Shown here: positions 21,472-31,200 of the stretch, in pieces
How positions within the stretch are numbered: the stretch's first letter is position 1
Layout of the letters: the number at the start of each line of letters is the position of its first letter
DNA from: Burkholderia ambifaria
GTDB taxonomy: Bacteria > Pseudomonadota > Gammaproteobacteria > Burkholderiales > Burkholderiaceae
Reading direction: 5' to 3'
DNA: 33,557 nt
NCBI RefSeq assembly: GCF_001443045.1
Contig: NZ_LKPJ01000050.1
Coordinates: 1 to 33,557 of the forward strand
Notes under the pieces: model-generated
Database searches by the model: none
What the model was told of the DNA's origin: nothing
Seen by the model: the letters and a program-made list of their open reading frames with translations, nothing else
Program-made: the position numbers and the translations under genes

Positions 21472-22623
21472 CTACTCCACCACCTTCGCCCCAATCGCAT
21501 CGCCTGACGTCGGCATCCGCAGCCCATCGTCGCGCACACGCCGCGTCTCCCGCGCCGTATACCGATCCTTCAGCCGCAGGAACGGCTTCTCGATCAGGAA
21601 GTAGCTCGCCGTCGCCGCCAGCAGCGCCCAAACGATGCCGAGCGGAAACGCATGCGCGACCGGCAGATCGGGATTCGCGAACGGCTGCTGCCACAAATAC
21701 AGGCTGAACGAAATCGTGCCGACGAACACGACCGGCGCGGCCCGCAGCCAGCGCGCGCACCAGAACTCGCTGCGGAAATTCAGCACGACGATCACGATCG
21801 CGATCAGCGCGGCCTCGAGCGTCACGCCGTAGGTGGCATTCCAGAACCCGCCGAGCCGATGTTCGGCGAGCGGCATCCCGAACAGCACGATGAAGACGAG
21901 CGCCGTCACGATACGCGTCTCGCCGCGCCACGAGCCGATCCACGTTTCGAGCCGTTCGCGGTTGAGCGCCGCGTAGCAGCCGATCAGGATCGGATCGACG
22001 CCCGTGTGCAGCATCATCCCGAGCTGCCCGCGCAGCGCCGGCGCGACGAAATACGTCAGCGCGCGCACCAGCGGCACGATCAGGATCAGCGCGGCCAGCC
22101 AGCGCGTGCCGGCGCGGCGCATGCCGTACACGAACAGCAGCGGCCAGAACCAGTAGAACTGTTCCTCGAGCGCGAGCGACCAGAAGTGGCCGAGATACCA
22201 CGCGCCGTCCGGATGCGCCACGTTGTCGCCGCCCAACCCGAACCACGCCGAGTAATTCCATAGATGCAGCGCCGCATACAGCCACTGGCGCCGATCGACG
22301 TCGAGCCAGCCGGCGACGGCAAGGACACCGACGGTCGCGAGATACACGTAGCAGGCCGGCCAGATCCGCAGCGCGCGGCGCACGTAGAACGAGGTCAGCG
22401 CGATCCCGCCGGTGCGTGCGAACTCCGCGCGCAGCACGTTGGTGATCAGGAACCCGCTGAGGACGAAGAAGATCAGCACGCCGAGCCGGCCGTCGGCGAT
22501 CAGCCGCAGCGGCGCGAACCAGCCGGTGTAGCCGCCCGGCAGCACGTGCTCCGCATGGCCGACGACGACCATCGTGACCGCGACGGCGCGCAACCCGGTC
22601 AGCTGCTTGACGCGATGGTTCAT
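21472..22623 (-). CDS. Acyltransferase 3 family membrane protein (OafA/YrhL type)
   Basis: A 383-residue inner-membrane protein with about ten helices. Family motifs are the N-terminal LTGLRAVAVTMVVVGHAEHV (8-27) with its catalytic-type His, FYVRRALRIWPACY and HFWSLALEEQFYWFWPLLFVY. The family O-acylates surface polysaccharides, lipids or exported small molecules; the acceptor cannot be told here. No SGNH domain is fused. The start ATG at 22623 begins right before the conserved motif, with a weak GGAAA ribosome site; the longer frame to 22941 is not family-like. It converges on the secreted protein gene and diverges from the iminopeptidase. Confidence 0.88.
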   Translation of the reverse strand: MNHRVKQLTGLRAVAVTMVVVGHAEHVLPGGYTGWFAPLRLIADGRLGVLIFFVLSGFLITNVLRAEFARTGGIALTSFYVRRALRIWPACYVYLATVGVLAVAGWLDVDRRQWLYAALHLWNYSAWFGLGGDNVAHPDGAWYLGHFWSLALEEQFYWFWPLLFVYGMRRAGTRWLAALILIVPLVRALTYFVAPALRGQLGMMLHTGVDPILIGCYAALNRERLETWIGSWRGETRIVTALVFIVLFGMPLAEHRLGGFWNATYGVTLEAALIAIVIVVLNFRSEFWCARWLRAAPVVFVGTISFSLYLWQQPFANPDLPVAHAFPLGIVWALLAATASYFLIEKPFLRLKDRYTARETRRVRDDGLRMPTSGDAIGAKVVE

Positions 22624-22954
22624 CGGCTGGTTTCCGTTGGCACGGTGAAGGGATGGCAGACCGACGCCCTCATCCGCAGCGCCGATCTGCCGCCGGGATT
22701 TTGTCTGAAAAATATCGGAATGAAATTGTCTAAAAAATCCGGTGCGCATGCCGGCCGGCACGCCGCGCCGCGCGCCCGGGCGCGCAGCGGCCCGGATGAA
22801 TAGGCATAATGACAAGCCTTGTCCGGCAGCGGCCGGCCCGATGCAGGCACAACGAATCTTGCGGCGCCGCACTATCCGCGATCCCGGCGCCGCCGTCCGC
22901 ATCCTGGCCCGTGCCTCGTCCGCCCTCCCGTCGACCCTCACCCGGAGCCAGCCC
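22624..22954. other. Divergent intergenic region with AT-rich direct repeats
   Basis: The 331 bases between the acyltransferase and iminopeptidase starts contain a short AT-rich island (22698-22738). In it TTGTCTGAAAAAT (22701-22713) and TTGTCTAAAAAAT (22726-22738) are direct repeats 25 bp apart with 12 of 13 bases equal. They are likely operator half-sites or promoter parts. CATAAT at 22805-22810 might be a -10 for the iminopeptidase. No gene is evident, although the iminopeptidase frame stays open through the right half. Confidence 0.5.
22701..22738. repeat. Pair of 13-bp direct repeats, 25-bp period
   Basis: Two copies of TTGTCT-R-AAAAAT lie upstream of the acyltransferase start (78 bases from its ATG). 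The period, about two and a half helix turns, would put the two sites on opposite faces of the DNA. Confidence 0.6.
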
Positions 22955-23887
22955 GTGTACCCACCGATCGAACCCTACGCCCACGGCCACCTCGACGCCG
23001 GCGACGGCCACCGCATCTACTGGGAGCGCTGCGGCAACCCGTCCGGCAAGCCCGCGGTGTTCCTGCACGGCGGTCCGGGCGCGGGTTGCAGCCCCGACCA
23101 TCGCCGCCTGTTCGATCCCGAGCGTTACGACATCCTGCTGTTCGATCAGCGCGGCTGCGGGCGCTCGACGCCGCATGCAAGCCTCGACAACAACACGACC
23201 TGGGACCTGGTGGCCGACATCGAACGGCTGCGCGAGATGGTGGGCGCGGAACAGTGGCTCGTGTTCGGCGGCTCGTGGGGCAGCGCGCTCGCCCTCGCGT
23301 ACGCGGAAACGCATCCGCAACGCGTGAGCGCGCTCGTCGTGCGCGGCATCTTCACGATGCGTCGCGCGGAATTGCTGTGGTACTACCAGGAAGGCGCATC
23401 GTGGCTGTTTCCCGACCTGTGGGAAGCATTTCTCGCACCGATTCCGGAAGCGGAGCGCGACGACCTGATGGCCGCGTACCATCGCCGGCTGACGGGCGAC
23501 GACGAAGCCGCGAAGCTCGAAGCCGCGCGTGCGTGGAGCATCTGGGAAGGCCGCACGATCACGCTGCTGCCCGATCCGGCGCTGGCCGCGCACTTCGCGG
23601 ATGGCCACTACGCGCTCGCGTTCGCGCGGATCGAAAACCACTACTTCGTGAATCGCGGGTTCGTCGACGAAGGCCAGTTGCTGCGCGACGCGCATCGCCT
23701 CGCCGGCATTCCGGGCGTGATCGTGCAGGGCCGCTACGACGTCGCGACGCCCGCACGCACCGCGTGGGATCTCGCGAAAGCCTGGCCGGACGCGACGTTC
23801 GAGATCGTGCCGGACGCCGGGCACGCGTACAACGAACCGGGCATCCTGAAGGCGCTGCTTGCGGCGACGGACCGGTTCGCCGCGTAG
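22955..23887 (+). CDS. pip: Prolyl iminopeptidase (proline iminopeptidase)
   Basis: A 310-residue alpha/beta-hydrolase that removes N-terminal proline from peptides; cytosolic, peptidase family S33. The catalytic triad is Ser107 (FGGSWGSALAL), Asp262 (GRYDVATP) and His290 (DAGHAYNEPG). The oxyanion motif HGGPGAGC (38-45) and FDQRGCGRSTPH (63-74) are classic. The start is taken as GTG 22955 (VYPPIEPYAHGHL), with GGAG 7 bases upstream and the same first residues as known family members. In-frame ATGs at 22796 and 22841 would add 53 or 38 unrelated residues. Confidence 0.95.
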   Translation: MYPPIEPYAHGHLDAGDGHRIYWERCGNPSGKPAVFLHGGPGAGCSPDHRRLFDPERYDILLFDQRGCGRSTPHASLDNNTTWDLVADIERLREMVGAEQWLVFGGSWGSALALAYAETHPQRVSALVVRGIFTMRRAELLWYYQEGASWLFPDLWEAFLAPIPEAERDDLMAAYHRRLTGDDEAAKLEAARAWSIWEGRTITLLPDPALAAHFADGHYALAFARIENHYFVNRGFVDEGQLLRDAHRLAGIPGVIVQGRYDVATPARTAWDLAKAWPDATFEIVPDAGHAYNEPGILKALLAATDRFAA

Positions 23888-23912
23888 GCGGCACCGCGCG
23901 GCACAATATGAC

Positions 23913-23953
23913 GCGGCGCGCTGCAGCCGGCCATGCCGGCCTGCACGCGCCGC
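23913..23953. terminator. Long hairpin between convergent genes
   Basis: GCGGCGCG (23913-23920) pairs with CGCGCCGC (23946-23953), continuing through TGCAG/CTGCA and CCGGC/GCCGG with one bulged base on each side and a 3-base loop. It lies between the convergent pip and 90-residue unknown genes and may end both transcripts. No T-run is present. Confidence 0.5.
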
Positions 23954-23957
23954 AAGC

Positions 23958-24230
23958 TCAAAGCGCGGCTTCGACGATCGTCCGGCCGCTGATCGCCCGC
24001 TCGACGAGCTGTTCGTCTCCGACCTTGCGGATCGCATCGTCGAGCAACCCTTCCGGCTCCTCGGTCGCGACCTTCAGCAGGCCCGACAGGCCGCGCGCGT
24101 CGAGTACCACGAGCGTCTCCATCGAATCCGCACGGCTCACGAGCACACGGCGAAACGTCGGGCCTGCGCCGAAGCTCGCGCAAAGCGCGATCGTCTCGTT
24201 GCCGAGCGTGTAGTCGAAGGTCTTGATCAT
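23958..24230 (-). CDS. Small protein of unknown function
   Basis: A 90-residue soluble protein starting MIKTFDYTLGNETIALCASF. Alternating hydrophobic residues (TFRRVLVSRADSMETLVVLDARGL) suggest a small beta/alpha fold, followed by a helical C-terminus (LLDDAIRKVGDEQLVERAI). There is no signal peptide or membrane helix, and I do not recognise a family. Third-position GC supports it being coding. The ribosome site is weak. A longer frame to 24347 adds an Ala/Arg-rich stretch that looks non-coding. It lies downstream of the transglutaminase-like gene in the same direction, with a 185-base gap. Confidence 0.65.
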   Translation of the reverse strand: MIKTFDYTLGNETIALCASFGAGPTFRRVLVSRADSMETLVVLDARGLSGLLKVATEEPEGLLDDAIRKVGDEQLVERAISGRTIVEAAL

Positions 24231-24415
24231 GTTTGCCGCCGTTGCATGGGTATGGCTGCGCGCGACGGCGCGGCGCCATGACGTCGACGCACCCGCGCGT
24301 GCCGCCGGCGCCGGACCGCGGTCCGGTCCGTTCGCCGGCATCACCATGCTAGGCGGGCAGTATTAACGAAGACTTAAACGGCCGGCATGCGGCGCTTGAG
24401 GCCGATCACGCCGTA

Positions 24416-25483
24416 TCACGACGCATCGTCGAGCGGCTCGACCGTCACGCCGACCTTCAGCTCCTGATCCGCGCCGCCGCCGCGAATCACGCCGCGCAGC
24501 GGCGTCACGTCCGCATAGTCGCGGCCGATCGACAGCATCACGTAATCGTCGCCCGGCGCACGGTCGTTGGTCGGATCGAGCTGCAGCCAGCCGTCGTCCT
24601 CGGGCCATGCCGGGTCGTACACGTCGACCCACGCATGCGACGCATCCGCGCCGATCAGCCGCGGCTGCCCGGGCGGCGGCTGCGTCAGCAGATAGCCGCT
24701 CACGTAGCGCGCGGCGAGCCCGAGCGAGCGCAGCGCGCCGATCATCACGTGCGCGAAATCCTGGCAGACGCCCTTGCGCAATCGCAATGCATCGAGCGCG
24801 GACGTCGTGATGTCGGTACTGTTCGGCGTATACGCGAAATCGGCGTGGACTCGCCGCATCAAGTCCCACGCGGCCTGCACGAGCGGCCGCCGCGGCGTGA
24901 AGCTCGCGGCCGCATACGCGGCCAGTTCGGGATCGCACGCCACATGCGGCGATGCGAACACGAACTCGCTCGCCGCGTCGTACGGCTGCCCCGCGCGAAA
25001 CCGCAAGCGCTCGCGTACGGCTTCCCACGCCGTTGCGTGTTCGGCGTCGGGATTTGCGATCGCGGGCGGCGGCGCACCGCGCGCGCCCTGCGACCATACG
25101 GGCGGGCTCACGCGCACCGTGCTGCGGCTGCGCACGAGCAGCGCATCGTGAGGCTGGTTCAGCGCGAACGATGCGCGTGCGTTGCCGAACGCGTCGATCT
25201 CGGTGCCGACCGCTTCCGGTGCAGGCTCGATGTCGAGTGCGAACGACAACACCTGCTGGCGCGGCGTCGCGAGCGGCTGCAACCGCGCCTGGTGCTGCGC
25301 GGATTCGACGCGTGCCGCGTAGCGGTATTCCGTATCGTGCGTCACCCGCAGCAGGCGGCCGGGCGCGGCAACAGTCGACGTGGTCGGGGTTGCAGGGGTT
25401 GCAGGCGTAGCCGCCGCTGCCTCCTTCGCGCTGCCGGAACCCGGCGTGGGCGACGTCTTCGCCGCATGTTTCGTCGTCACCAT
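24416..25483 (-). CDS. Transglutaminase-like cysteine peptidase family protein
   Basis: A 355-residue protein. After a low-complexity N-terminus (residues 20-40, Ala/Thr/Pro repeats encoded partly by a 9-bp tandem repeat) comes the bacterial transglutaminase N-terminal beta domain (LLRVTHDTEYRYAARVESA, 44-62). The transglutaminase core follows with an intact triad: Cys240 (RKGVCQDFAHVMIG), His283 (ASHAWVDVYD) and Asp303 (WLQLDPTND). It probably cleaves or transfers an amide or isopeptide bond. Its ATG overlaps the stop of the ATP-grasp/alpha-E gene by 7 bases (ATGGTGA), so the two are coupled. This pairing is the core of the predicted ATP-grasp/alpha-E/transglutaminase system. Confidence 0.9.
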   Translation of the reverse strand: MVTTKHAAKTSPTPGSGSAKEAAAATPATPATPTTSTVAAPGRLLRVTHDTEYRYAARVESAQHQARLQPLATPRQQVLSFALDIEPAPEAVGTEIDAFGNARASFALNQPHDALLVRSRSTVRVSPPVWSQGARGAPPPAIANPDAEHATAWEAVRERLRFRAGQPYDAASEFVFASPHVACDPELAAYAAASFTPRRPLVQAAWDLMRRVHADFAYTPNSTDITTSALDALRLRKGVCQDFAHVMIGALRSLGLAARYVSGYLLTQPPPGQPRLIGADASHAWVDVYDPAWPEDDGWLQLDPTNDRAPGDDYVMLSIGRDYADVTPLRGVIRGGGADQELKVGVTVEPLDDAS

Positions 25484-28083
25484 AGCGTCCTGCCCGCCTC
25501 GCGTACGTGACTGAAATACCGCTCGCCGATCCGGTTCGACAAGTCCCATACCGCTTTCACGGTCGTGTCGAGCGCATCGAGCAGCTTGTCGTGGCGGCCG
25601 TCGTCGCCGGTTTCGCACAGTTCGTGCAGCGACCACGTGGGCACGTCCGGAATCGTCTCGGCCAGTTCGGACAGCGCATAGCCTTCGCTGCGCTCGACCT
25701 TCGTCAGCCGGCCGCGCAGCGCCTGCACGACCCAGCCGAGCGAGCGCGGGTTGTCGGTGTCGAGCACCACGAGCGACAGCAGCGGCGCGACGTCGAAGCC
25801 GCGCTGGAAACGCGAGCGGAACGTGATCGTGCTGTCGAACAGTTCCAGCACGAGTTCGAAGCCGTCCTGCCGGTGCACGGCGCCCTCGTCGAACGCGAAC
25901 TTCAGCACGCTGCACAGGAAGTCCAGCCGGTCGATCTGCCTGCCGATCGACAGCAGCCGCCAGCCGTCGTCGCGCGTCATGTTGTCGGTCTGCGCGCCGG
26001 TGATCGCGCCGAGCAGCAGCGCCAGCCGCTCCAGCAACTGCAGCGCCTCGTTGCCGATCTGCTCCTCGGCTTCCGGATGGCTCGCGCTATCGGCGAACAG
26101 CTGCGTCGCGTCGTCGATCAGCCGCCATTGTTCGCTCGACAGCCGCTCGCGAATCGCGGCGGCGGCGGCGCGCATCCCGAACAGGCAGGAGGCGATGCCG
26201 GACGTGCGGTCCGCGCCGCGCGTCAGCGACGTCGCGAGCGTGTGCTGGAACGCACGCGGCGCATCGACCGCGTTCGGCGCGTCGGGGGCGATCAGGCCCG
26301 TATCGCGACAGAGCGTGTCGATCAGCTCCAGATGCGCGGGACTGTCGACGTCGTCCTCGCCGCGCAGCCGCTCGAGCGCGGCACGCGCGAGACGCATCAG
26401 GCCGTTCGCGCGCTCGGTGTAGCGGCCGAGCCAGAACAGGTTCTCGGCCGCGCGGCTCGCGATCGCGCGCGGGCGCTCGACGAGATCGTCGGGGCCGAGA
26501 TGCGTTTGCAGCAGCGTCGTCGAATCGACGATGCCTTCGGTCATCACCCACGTATCGACGGTGCTGCCGCCACGCGGCATCGGCGCATTGAACAGCGTAT
26601 CGCGCGTGCCGACCCGCGACAGTCCGCCCGGCAGGAGCCGCCAGCGCTGCGCGCCGTCGGCGAGCGCGAACACGCGCAGCAGCAGCGGTTTCGGCACGAT
26701 GCGCGCGCCGCCGCTGCCATCGGGCGCGTCGCGCCCCGGCCAGGTCGGCGCCTGCGACAGCGGCAGGTCGGCCTGCACCGTGTAATGCTCGGGCCGGGCA
26801 AGGATGCGCGCACGCCACTCGGCCAGCTGCGCCGGCGTGAGGCGCGCGCCGATCACCGGATCGAACGCGCCGCCCGCCTGCACGTCGGGCGGATACGACG
26901 GCTTCACGATGCCGCGCGCGAGTTGCGGCAGCGCATCCGCGCACGCGGCCGCCTCGCCGCACCACCACGAATGCACGGCCGGCAGCGTCAGCGTTTCGCC
27001 GAGCAGCGCTTCCGCGAGGCGCGGCATGAAGCCGAGCACGCCCGGCGATTCGAGGAAGCTCGAACCCGGCGCGTTCGCGAGCAGCACGTTGCCCGCGCGC
27101 ACGGCCTGCAGCAACCCCGGCACGCCGAGCATCGAATCGGGCCGCAGTTCGAGCGGATCGAGCCACGCGTCGTCAACGCGCCGCAGGATCCCGTGCACGG
27201 GTTCGAGCCCGCTCAGCGTCTTCAGGAATACGCGGTTGTCGCGCGCGGTCAGGTCGCCGCCCTCGACGAGCGTGAGGCCGAGGTAGCGTGCGAGATACGC
27301 ATGCTCGAAGTACGTCGCGCTGTGCGGCCCCGGCGTCAGCAGCACGATCCGCGAATTCTTCGAGGCCGGGCTGAGCGCCTGCATGCTCTCCAGCAGCGAC
27401 CGGTACGCGGACGCGAGCCGCTGCACGCGCAGCCCGCGGAAGCCGCGCGGAAAGAGCCGCGACACGATCAGCCGGTTCTCGAGCAGATAGCCGAGGCCGG
27501 CTGCGCCCTGCATGTGCTGCGCGACGATCCGCCATTGCCCGTCGGGGCCGCGCGCGAGATCGAACGCGACGACGTGCAGCCACGTATCGCCCGGCACGCG
27601 TGCGCCGCGCATCGCACGCAGGTAGCCCGGGTGGCCGGTGACGAGCGCGGGCGGCAGCAGCCCGCGCTCGAGGATCGTCTGCGGCCCGTACAGGTCGGCC
27701 AGCGTCGCATTGAGCAGCCGCACGCGCTGCAGCACGCCGCGCTCGATCGCGACCCAGTCCTCGGGCGTGACGATCAGCGGCAGCAGGTCGAGCGACCACG
27801 GGCCGGCCGCGCCGTCGCCCGCGCGTTGCTCGTGGAGCTGGTAGAACAGGCCGTTCTCGCGCATGCGCCGCTGCAGCGCGTCGGCGCGGCGGTCGAGGTC
27901 GGCCACGCCGTCGCTGCCGATCGACGTGAAGAAGCTGCGCCAGGCGGGCGCGAGCAGCGGCGCCGTGAGGCCGGCGGCGCTGCCGCGCAGTTCGTCGTAG
28001 CGGCCTGCCGCGGACGGCGCCGCGAGCGCGGCGGCCAGTTCCGCGGCGTCCGGCTGCGCGCCGGTATCGAAGAGCGTGGGCAT
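25477..28083 (-). CDS. Circularly permuted ATP-grasp protein fused to alpha-E domain
   Basis: An 868-residue fusion. The N-terminal half (about 30-510) is a circularly permuted ATP-grasp domain (WVAIERGVLQRVRLLNATLA near 115, then LTPGPHSATYFEHAYLARYLGL, GDLTARDNRVFLKTL and PGVLGFMPRLAEALLGE), predicted to ligate amines to carboxylates using ATP. The C-terminal part (from about 540) is an alpha-E helical domain (SRAAENLFWLGRYTERANGL to the end, IGERYFSHVREAGR). In many genomes the two are separate adjacent genes. The start is ATG 28083; a GTG at 28125 is an alternative in the same frame. A possible extended -10 (TGCTAGGAT) lies upstream near 28225-28233. It is followed directly by the overlapping transglutaminase gene. 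The chemical product of the family is not known. Confidence 0.9.
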   Translation of the reverse strand: MPTLFDTGAQPDAAELAAALAAPSAAGRYDELRGSAAGLTAPLLAPAWRSFFTSIGSDGVADLDRRADALQRRMRENGLFYQLHEQRAGDGAAGPWSLDLLPLIVTPEDWVAIERGVLQRVRLLNATLADLYGPQTILERGLLPPALVTGHPGYLRAMRGARVPGDTWLHVVAFDLARGPDGQWRIVAQHMQGAAGLGYLLENRLIVSRLFPRGFRGLRVQRLASAYRSLLESMQALSPASKNSRIVLLTPGPHSATYFEHAYLARYLGLTLVEGGDLTARDNRVFLKTLSGLEPVHGILRRVDDAWLDPLELRPDSMLGVPGLLQAVRAGNVLLANAPGSSFLESPGVLGFMPRLAEALLGETLTLPAVHSWWCGEAAACADALPQLARGIVKPSYPPDVQAGGAFDPVIGARLTPAQLAEWRARILARPEHYTVQADLPLSQAPTWPGRDAPDGSGGARIVPKPLLLRVFALADGAQRWRLLPGGLSRVGTRDTLFNAPMPRGGSTVDTWVMTEGIVDSTTLLQTHLGPDDLVERPRAIASRAAENLFWLGRYTERANGLMRLARAALERLRGEDDVDSPAHLELIDTLCRDTGLIAPDAPNAVDAPRAFQHTLATSLTRGADRTSGIASCLFGMRAAAAAIRERLSSEQWRLIDDATQLFADSASHPEAEEQIGNEALQLLERLALLLGAITGAQTDNMTRDDGWRLLSIGRQIDRLDFLCSVLKFAFDEGAVHRQDGFELVLELFDSTITFRSRFQRGFDVAPLLSLVVLDTDNPRSLGWVVQALRGRLTKVERSEGYALSELAETIPDVPTWSLHELCETGDDGRHDKLLDALDTTVKAVWDLSNRIGERYFSHVREAGRTLW

Positions 28084-28224
28084 CGCGTCGGCGTCGGCGA
28101 GATCGTCGGGGTGAATGGGCGGCACGGTCGGTATCGTTCCGTCGTCAAAGGGCAGCCACGCCCGCGCGCCGCCGCACCGGCGGCCGGGCATGGCAGACGC
28201 GGCGGGCGGCCGCGGTCTGCCCGC

Positions 28225-28233
28225 ATCCTAGCA
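28225..28233 (-). promoter_or_regulatory. Candidate extended -10 promoter element before ATP-grasp gene
   Basis: On the minus strand TG-C-TAGGAT (28233 to 28225) fits an extended -10 and would start a transcript near 28218, about 135 bases before the ATP-grasp ATG, in the 212-base gap after the DUF2126 gene. No matching -35 was identified. Confidence 0.3.
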
Positions 28234-28295
28234 CTCCGGCGGGCGCGCCGGGAGGTCGCGAACCGCACATCGTCGTCCGTCCTTTCATCCGACGA

Positions 28296-31200
28296 TCAGG
28301 GCCGTCGCAGGTCGAGCGTGAACGGGAATTCACGGCTCGGTGCGGCGGCCGATACCGTCATCCGCCCCGGCGTGTGCCCCATCGCGACGAAGCGCGCGAG
28401 CCGGCGGCTCTCGGCCTCGTACGCATTGACGGGGAACGTCGCATAGTTGCGCCCGCCCGGATGCGCGACGTGATAGCGACAGCCGCCGAGCGAGCGCTGC
28501 AGCCACGTATCGACGATGTCGAACGTGAGCGGCGCATGCACGCCGATGGTCGGATGCAGCGCCGACGGCGGCGCCCACGCCTTGTAGCGCACGCCCGCGA
28601 CGTATTCGCCGACGGTGCCGGTCGGCTGCAGCGGCAGCGCGCGACCGTTGACGGTCACGACGTGCCGGTTGTCGTTCAGACCGGTCACGCGCACTTCGAG
28701 CCGTTCGACCGACGAATCGACATAGCGCACCGTGCCGCCGGGCGCGCCCTCCTCGCCCATCACGTGCCACGGCTCCAGCGCGCCGCGCAGCGACAGCTGC
28801 ATCCCGTTCACCGCGATCTGGCCAAACAGCGGGAAGCGGAACTCGAAGTGCGGCGCGAACCAAGCCGGATCGAACCCGAACCCGGCGTCGCGCAGCTCGG
28901 CCAGCACGTCGTCGAAATCCATCTTCAGGAACGCGGGCAGCATGAAGCGATCATGCAGCGCGGTGCCCCAGCGCGTGAGCGGCGTCGTGTACGGGGCGGC
29001 CCAGAAGCGGGCGACCAGCGCACGCAGCAGCAGTTGCTGCACGATGCTCATCCGCGCATGCGGCGGCATCTCGAACGCGCGCAGTTCGAGCAGGCCGAGC
29101 CGGCCGGTCGACGAGTCGGGCGAATACAGCTTGTCGATGCAGAACTCGCTGCGGTGCGTGTTGCCGGTCACGTCGATCAGCAGGTTGCGCAGCACGCGGT
29201 CGACGAGCCATGGCGGCATATCCTGCCCGAACAGCAGCTTGTTGCGCTGGATTTCCGCGAACGCGATGTCGAGCTCGTAGAGCTGGTCGTTGCGCGCCTC
29301 GTCGACGCGCGGCGCCTGGCTCGTCGGCCCGATGAACAGCCCGGAGAACAGGTACGACAGCGACGGGTGGTTGTGCCAGTAAGCGACCAGGCTCGCGAGC
29401 AGGTCCGGGCGGCGCAGGAACGGGCTGTCGGCCGGCGTCGCGCCGCCGAGCACGAAGTGGTTGCCGCCGCCCGTGCCGACGTGCCGGCCGTCGACCATGA
29501 ACTTCTCGCTCGACAGACGCGACTGCCACGCGGCGCCATACAGGAATTCCGTCTGGTCGACGAGTTCGTCGAAGCTCCGGGCCGGATGGATGTTCACCTC
29601 GATCACGCCAGGATCGGGCGTGACCTGCAGCAGCTTGAGCCGCGCGTCGCGCGGCGGCGGATAGCCTTCGAGCACGAGCTTCACGCCGAGCGCCTGCGCG
29701 GTCAGCTCGATCGCGGCGAGCAGGTCGAGATAATCCTCGAGCTCGGCCAGCGGCGGCGTGAACAGGTACAGGACGCCGTTGCGCACTTCGACGCACAGCG
29801 CGGTGCGCGTGATCCACGCGGCCGATTCAAAGCGCTCGGGACGGCGCTTCAGGTCCGGCACGGCGTGCGCGTGCTGTTCGCCCGCCGCCGTGCCGTCGCT
29901 GCGCCACTGCATGACGGCTTGCGCCGACGCTTCGCGATGCACGCCGGCCAGATAACGCGGCGCGTCGGCCGTGCCCGCGTAATGCGCACGGAACGCGGCG
30001 GCATCCGGCAGCGCGGTGCGCGGCGCGAACGGATCGCGCTCGACCAGATACGGATAGTCGGCGCCGGTCACCCACGGCAGCGAATCGAGCGGCAGCCGAT
30101 AGCCCATCGGCGAATCGCCGGGCATGAGGTACATCCGCTCGTCGCGGAAGAACCACGGGCCCGTCTGCCAGCGCGGGCCGTCGAGCCCCGGCACATCGTC
30201 CGTGCGCTTGATCGGCAGCACGTAGCCGACCACGCTGTCGAGCCGCTGGTCGAACACCTTGCGCAGCCGCGCGCGTTCGAGCTCGTCGTCGAGGCGCGAG
30301 TCGAACGGATCGACGTTGACGGGCAGCCGGCGCTCGCGCCACAGGTAGTACCAGACGTCCTCGTAGCCGGGCCGCACGAATTCGTCGGTCAGGCCGAGGC
30401 GCGCGGCCAGCGCATCGATGAAGCGCTTCGCGTCGTCGGTCGTATGCTCGGACGGCTCGCGCTCGTCGGCGAACAGCGACGGATCGTGCCATACGGGCTG
30501 GCCGTCCGCGCGCCAGCAGATCGACAGCGCCCAGCGCGGCAACTGCTCGCCCGGATACCACTTGCCCTGCCCGAAATGCAGGAAGCCGCCTTCGCCGTAT
30601 TCGGCGCGCAGCCGCTGCACGAGTTCGGTCGCGTAGCCGCGCTTGGTCGGGCCGAGTGCATCGGTGTTCCATTCGGCGCCGTCGCGATCGTCGATCGACA
30701 CGAAGGTCGGCTCGCCACCTTGCGTCAGCCGCACGTCGCCGTCCGTCAGCGCGCCGTCGACCTGCGCGCCGAGCGTGCGCACGGCATCCCATTGCGACTC
30801 CGTATACGGCTTCGTCACGCGCGGCGACTCATACACGCGCGTCACCGCCATCTCGTGCTCGAACGCGACTTCGCATTCGTCGATCAGCCCTTCGACCGGC
30901 GCGGCGCTGGTGGGCTGCGGCGTGCACGCGAGCGGGATATGCCCTTCGCCGGCGAGCAGGCCCGAGGTCGGATCGAAGCCGATCCAGCCCGCGCCCGGCA
31001 GATAGACTTCGCACCACGCGTGCAGGTCGGTGAAGTCGACCGACGTGCCGCTCGGGCCGTCGAGCGCCTTCACGTCGGGCGTGAGCTGGATCAGGTAGCC
31101 GGACACGAAGCGCGCGGCGATGCCGAGATGCCGGCACAGCTGCACGAGCAGCCACGCGCTGTCGCGGCACGACCCGGACGCAAGCTCGAGCGTCTGCTCG

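Noticed and set aside
25507..28446. Long plus-strand frame opposite the ATP-grasp/alpha-E gene
   Set aside because: Same shadow effect; low-complexity Arg/Gln/Ala composition and no recognisable domain.
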